DNA from: CAZKRU01 sp964555235
GTDB taxonomy: Bacteria; Verrucomicrobiota; Verrucomicrobiia; Methylacidiphilales; CAMAQI01
Direction: 5' to 3'
Assembly (NCBI GenBank): GCA_964555235.1
Contig: CAZKRU010000009.1
Location: 1-64,000, forward strand
DNA: 64,000 bases
Made by a program: the position numbers and the translations under genes. Shown here piece by piece: positions 61,474-64,000 of this stretch. The notes below the pieces were generated by a model, which made no database searches, was not told the DNA's origin, and was given only the letters and a program-made list of their open reading frames with translations. The number at the start of each line of letters is the position of its first letter. Within the stretch, counting starts at the first letter, position 1.

Positions 61474-62754
61474 ATGGCACGGCCTTCAAATCTGACGATG
61501 TGCTCTTTCTGCGGGAAGAGTCACGCGGAGGTGAAGCGATTAATCTCCGGGCCTGGCGTTTATATTTGCGATTCGTGTGTGACGGTTTGTAAAAACGTCA
61601 TCGACAAAGAATCGAAGGACGATGTTCGCAAGGCCGGATCCTTTCTGGTTCCGCCGAAGCCTCAGGAAATTCATCGTGAGCTCGATAAATATGTCATTGG
61701 TCAGGAGCTTTCGAAAAAGACTTTGGCAGTCGCAGTTCATAATCACTATAAGCGTATTGCCTCAAGAACGGCTCCGATCACCGGGCCTGAGGTGGGGAAG
61801 GTTCCGGATGAAGTGGAGCTTGAAAAGAGCAATGTCTTGTTGCTCGGGCCAACGGGTTCTGGGAAAACCCTTTTAGCGAAAACTCTTGCCCGGATTCTGG
61901 ATGTTCCTTTTTGTATGGCAGATGCCACGGCGCTCACGGAAGCCGGTTACGTAGGAGAGGATGTTGAGAACATTGTCCTGCGGCTCCTTCAGGCGGCGGA
62001 ATACGATGTAAAACGGGCCGAGATCGGCATCGTTTATATTGATGAGATCGACAAAATTTCCCGCAAGAATGACAATCCTTCGCTGACGCGCGATGTTTCA
62101 GGTGAGGGGGTTCAGCAAGCACTTCTCAAAATCCTTGAAGGAACGGTTTGTAATGTTCCCCCTCAGGGAGGTCGTAAGCACCCCCAACAGGAATACATCC
62201 GAGTGAATACGGAAAATATTTTGTTTATTTGTGGGGGTGCTTTTGTCGGATTGGATAAAATTATCGAACGTCGCATTGGACGAAAAATCCTTGGGTTTGG
62301 AGCAGAGACCGAAGTGGAAAATTCGAATAGCCCGGCAAGAGCACTGATGGAGCAGGTGGAGCCTGAGGATTTATTGCTCTTCGGATTGATTCCAGAATTT
62401 ATCGGGCGACTGCCGGTTTTGACGGCACTGACGGAATTGACGGAATCCGAGTTGATTCAAGTCCTCACGGAGCCAAAAAACGCCTTGGTGAAACAGTACG
62501 AAAAACTTTTTGGGATGGAGCAGGTGGCGTTGACTTTTACCAAGGATGGACTCAAGGCGTTGGCTCAAGAGGCGATTCGCAAAGGAACGGGAGCCCGCGC
62601 GCTTCGGGCAATTTTAGAGCGATTGATGCTTCAAATGATGTACGAGCTCCCTTCGAGAACCGATGTGGTGGAAGTCACCGTGAATCGATCGGTAGTTGAG
62701 GGGAAGAAGCTTCCGCTGGTACGTCGTCGCGAAGAGACCCGGGAAGCGGCTTGA
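61474..62754 (+). CDS. clpX: ATP-dependent Clp protease ATP-binding subunit ClpX, 426 aa
   Basis: The unfoldase for ClpP. The N-terminal zinc finger is formed by C10, C13, C32 and C35 (MCSFCGK ... YICDSC). Walker A is LLGPTGSGKTLLAKTLA, Walker B is IVYIDEIDKIS, and sensor and IGF-type loop regions (GLIPEFIGRLPVL) follow. An AGGAG Shine-Dalgarno is six bases before the ATG. Normal length. It ends the tig-clpP-clpX operon; a hairpin of the repeat family follows. Confidence 0.97.
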   Translation: MARPSNLTMCSFCGKSHAEVKRLISGPGVYICDSCVTVCKNVIDKESKDDVRKAGSFLVPPKPQEIHRELDKYVIGQELSKKTLAVAVHNHYKRIASRTAPITGPEVGKVPDEVELEKSNVLLLGPTGSGKTLLAKTLARILDVPFCMADATALTEAGYVGEDVENIVLRLLQAAEYDVKRAEIGIVYIDEIDKISRKNDNPSLTRDVSGEGVQQALLKILEGTVCNVPPQGGRKHPQQEYIRVNTENILFICGGAFVGLDKIIERRIGRKILGFGAETEVENSNSPARALMEQVEPEDLLLFGLIPEFIGRLPVLTALTELTESELIQVLTEPKNALVKQYEKLFGMEQVALTFTKDGLKALAQEAIRKGTGARALRAILERLMLQMMYELPSRTDVVEVTVNRSVVEGKKLPLVRRREETREAA

Positions 62755-62763
62755 GAGAAGCTT

Positions 62764-62834
62764 CACACGGAGTACTCGGAGTTCACGGAGATCGATCAAA
62801 TTTTAACCTCTGTGTTCTCCGTGAGCTCCGTGTG
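62764..62834. repeat. intergenic hairpin with CACACGGAG arms
   Basis: The left arm (62764-62790: CACACGGAGTACTCGGAG, then TTCACGGAG) and right arm (62808-62834) are imperfect inverted copies separated by a 17-base loop. It lies right after clpX and resembles the other gene-end hairpins by position, though the words differ. Confidence 0.6.
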
Positions 62835-62845
62835 AGGAAAGTCTT

Positions 62846-63448
62846 ATGCCCAAAGCGACTGAAATTCATCGGGTAACGGATCGGGTCGTTATTTGGTCGG
62901 CGTTTGAGCCGTCGTTAAAATCGGAAATGAGCAGTGCGGCATGGCGTTCGGATGAGGGCTGGGTTTTGGTTGATCCGATTGATTTGAGTGCCGAAGCCCG
63001 TGAGGAATTAGAAGTGGAAGCCACTCCCATCGCGATTTTTTTGACGAATGAGAATCATGCGCGTCACTCGGAAGCGTTTCGAAAGCGCTGGAAGATTCCG
63101 ATCTGGTCGGCGCCTGAGGCGGTGGCAGAGTTAGAGGTGAAAGTAGATGAGACCTTTAATGGGAGTGAAGTATTTGAACTGCAGCCTGTGGCAATTCCCG
63201 GCGCGACAGCTGGCGAAACGGTGTTTTTGACGCCGCAAGGTGTCGCGATGATCGGGGATGCGATTGTGAATTTGCCGGGCTACGAGTTTGTTCGATTGCC
63301 GAAGAAATATGCCAAGGATGATCGGCAGAATCAGAAGTCCCTTCAAAAATTGCTCGACTTCCCGTTGGAAATCCTGACGTTTGCGCATGGCCTACCGGTT
63401 CGGGGTCGAATTCGGGAGCGTCTGTCAGCGGCCATTTCAGAGACTTAA
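62846..63448 (+). CDS. MBL-fold hydrolase-like protein with atypical metal motif, 200 aa
   Basis: Strand layout and the phrases GWVLVDPIDLS, FLTNENHARHSEAFRKRW, GVAMIGDAIVNLPG and FAHGLPVRGRIRERL follow the metallo-beta-lactamase fold. The usual H-x-H-x-D-H is replaced by N-x-N-H-x-R-H, so only part of the metal site is present, along with the later Asp and His. It may be a non-hydrolytic or altered-metal member. Transcribed in the same direction as clpX, with a hairpin in between. Confidence 0.65.
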   Translation: MPKATEIHRVTDRVVIWSAFEPSLKSEMSSAAWRSDEGWVLVDPIDLSAEAREELEVEATPIAIFLTNENHARHSEAFRKRWKIPIWSAPEAVAELEVKVDETFNGSEVFELQPVAIPGATAGETVFLTPQGVAMIGDAIVNLPGYEFVRLPKKYAKDDRQNQKSLQKLLDFPLEILTFAHGLPVRGRIRERLSAAISET

Positions 63449-63543
63449 TAAGCTTTGCCTCATCGAGTGGCGATTGGTAGGGCGGCCTCTCCGAGGGCGC
63501 CGGGGGCTTATGGTGCAATCTTCAATAAAGGGAAAGAGACTGT

Positions 63544-64000
63544 ATGCAAAAGATGATAAAGGTAGTGGTGGGAATAGCATTCTTGAGTGCAAGTTTTGTT
63601 ATGGGCCAGACTTCACCTGATCGACCCGATCGTCCGTCCGGCGTTCGTGAGCCATCGGGCCGTCCGTTTCGATTTCCGCTGAATCCAGGAAATCCTCCCA
63701 CGGAGTTAAAAGCGAATCTCGATAGTTTTTTTGCGGGATTGGTGGAAGGGAACGCGGCGAAAGCGTTTGATGGATTGGTCAAAGGACAGCCCTTGGCCGA
63801 GCGTGAGGATGAGTTGAAATTCTTTGTCAACATGACCCAGCAAGCGATGACGCTTTATGGGAAATCGACAGGTTTTGAGCTTTTGGATAGCAAGCCGGCA
63901 GGAACTCATCTGCTGTGCTTGACCTACGTCACCACCCACAAAAAAGCTCCGTTGCGCTGGCGCATTATGTGTTACAAGCCGGAGAAAAACTGGATCTTGG
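63544..64000 (+). CDS. secreted protein, incomplete at the window edge
   Basis: It starts MQKMIKVVVGIAFLSASFVM with a signal peptide, then a Pro/Arg-rich stretch (QTSPDRPDRPSGVREPSGRP), then a domain with AFDGLVKGQPLAERED and YGKSTGFELLDSKPAGTH that looks like an NTF2-like or DUF3887-style fold. A GGGAAAGAGA stretch upstream may bind the ribosome. A start at 63553 is also possible. The frame is still open at the last base, so the C-terminus is missing. Confidence 0.65.
   Translation, partial: MQKMIKVVVGIAFLSASFVMGQTSPDRPDRPSGVREPSGRPFRFPLNPGNPPTELKANLDSFFAGLVEGNAAKAFDGLVKGQPLAEREDELKFFVNMTQQAMTLYGKSTGFELLDSKPAGTHLLCLTYVTTHKKAPLRWRIMCYKPEKNWIL

Overview
The window looks like a chromosomal stretch from a member of the Verrucomicrobiota. 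Four lines of evidence support this: a four-gene prepilin-like cassette that I recognise as the Verru_Chthon D-B-C-A set (6704-12889), a PEP-CTERM surface protein, a secreted esterase with the C-terminal extension typical of verrucomicrobial exoproteins, and an mcsB-clpC pair. I cannot assign a genus. There are two runs of ten Ns (29799-29808 and 35055-35064), so this is a draft scaffold.

Accessory part, about 1-34340. From left to right it holds: a minus-strand unit of a YD-repeat-like secreted protein flanked by two tiny secreted peptides (5-2057); a gene-poor stretch with a cluster of TTCGA repeats and the 3' end of a tRNA-Ser (2121-2888); a large autotransporter on the minus strand (2889-6449); the Verru_Chthon cassette plus a fifth secreted gene (6704-13626); an AraC-type regulator (13666-14526); a secreted small protein and a five-gene operon that looks built for breaking down a uronate-containing polysaccharide (14688-23584); a set of secreted proteins with two sialate-O-acetylesterase-like enzymes (23695-29445); a modular exoprotein (30147-32021); and a PEP-CTERM protein whose head nearly repeats that of the autotransporter (32182-33591). 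Seven sites in this half share one strict architecture, GTCAAA, then 16 bases, then CTATGG, preceded by GAAAA. Each lies 37-103 bases upstream of the start codon of one of these secreted-protein genes. A weaker eighth site lies beside the araC gene. I read this as one regulon with a dedicated promoter or operator, and it is the most interesting signal in the window.

Core part, about 34340-64000. This is denser and holds housekeeping genes: adenylate kinase, ispF, an RsbW-like ATPase, mcsB-clpC, terC, a RelE/ParE-type toxin-antitoxin pair, a membrane pyrophosphatase, a double-length CPBP protease-like protein, two L,D-transpeptidases, rfaE2-purN, an AI-2E/PerM-type transporter, a PHP histidinol phosphatase, argH, an HDOD-GNAT pair, an isolated NuoI-like ferredoxin, and tig-clpP-clpX. 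Regulated proteolysis is concentrated here: protein-arginine kinase with its ClpC unfoldase, and trigger factor with ClpP and ClpX. Many intergenic gaps in this half carry members of a hairpin family with arms of about 30 bases.

No rRNA, intact tRNA, CRISPR array, insertion sequence or replication origin was recognised.
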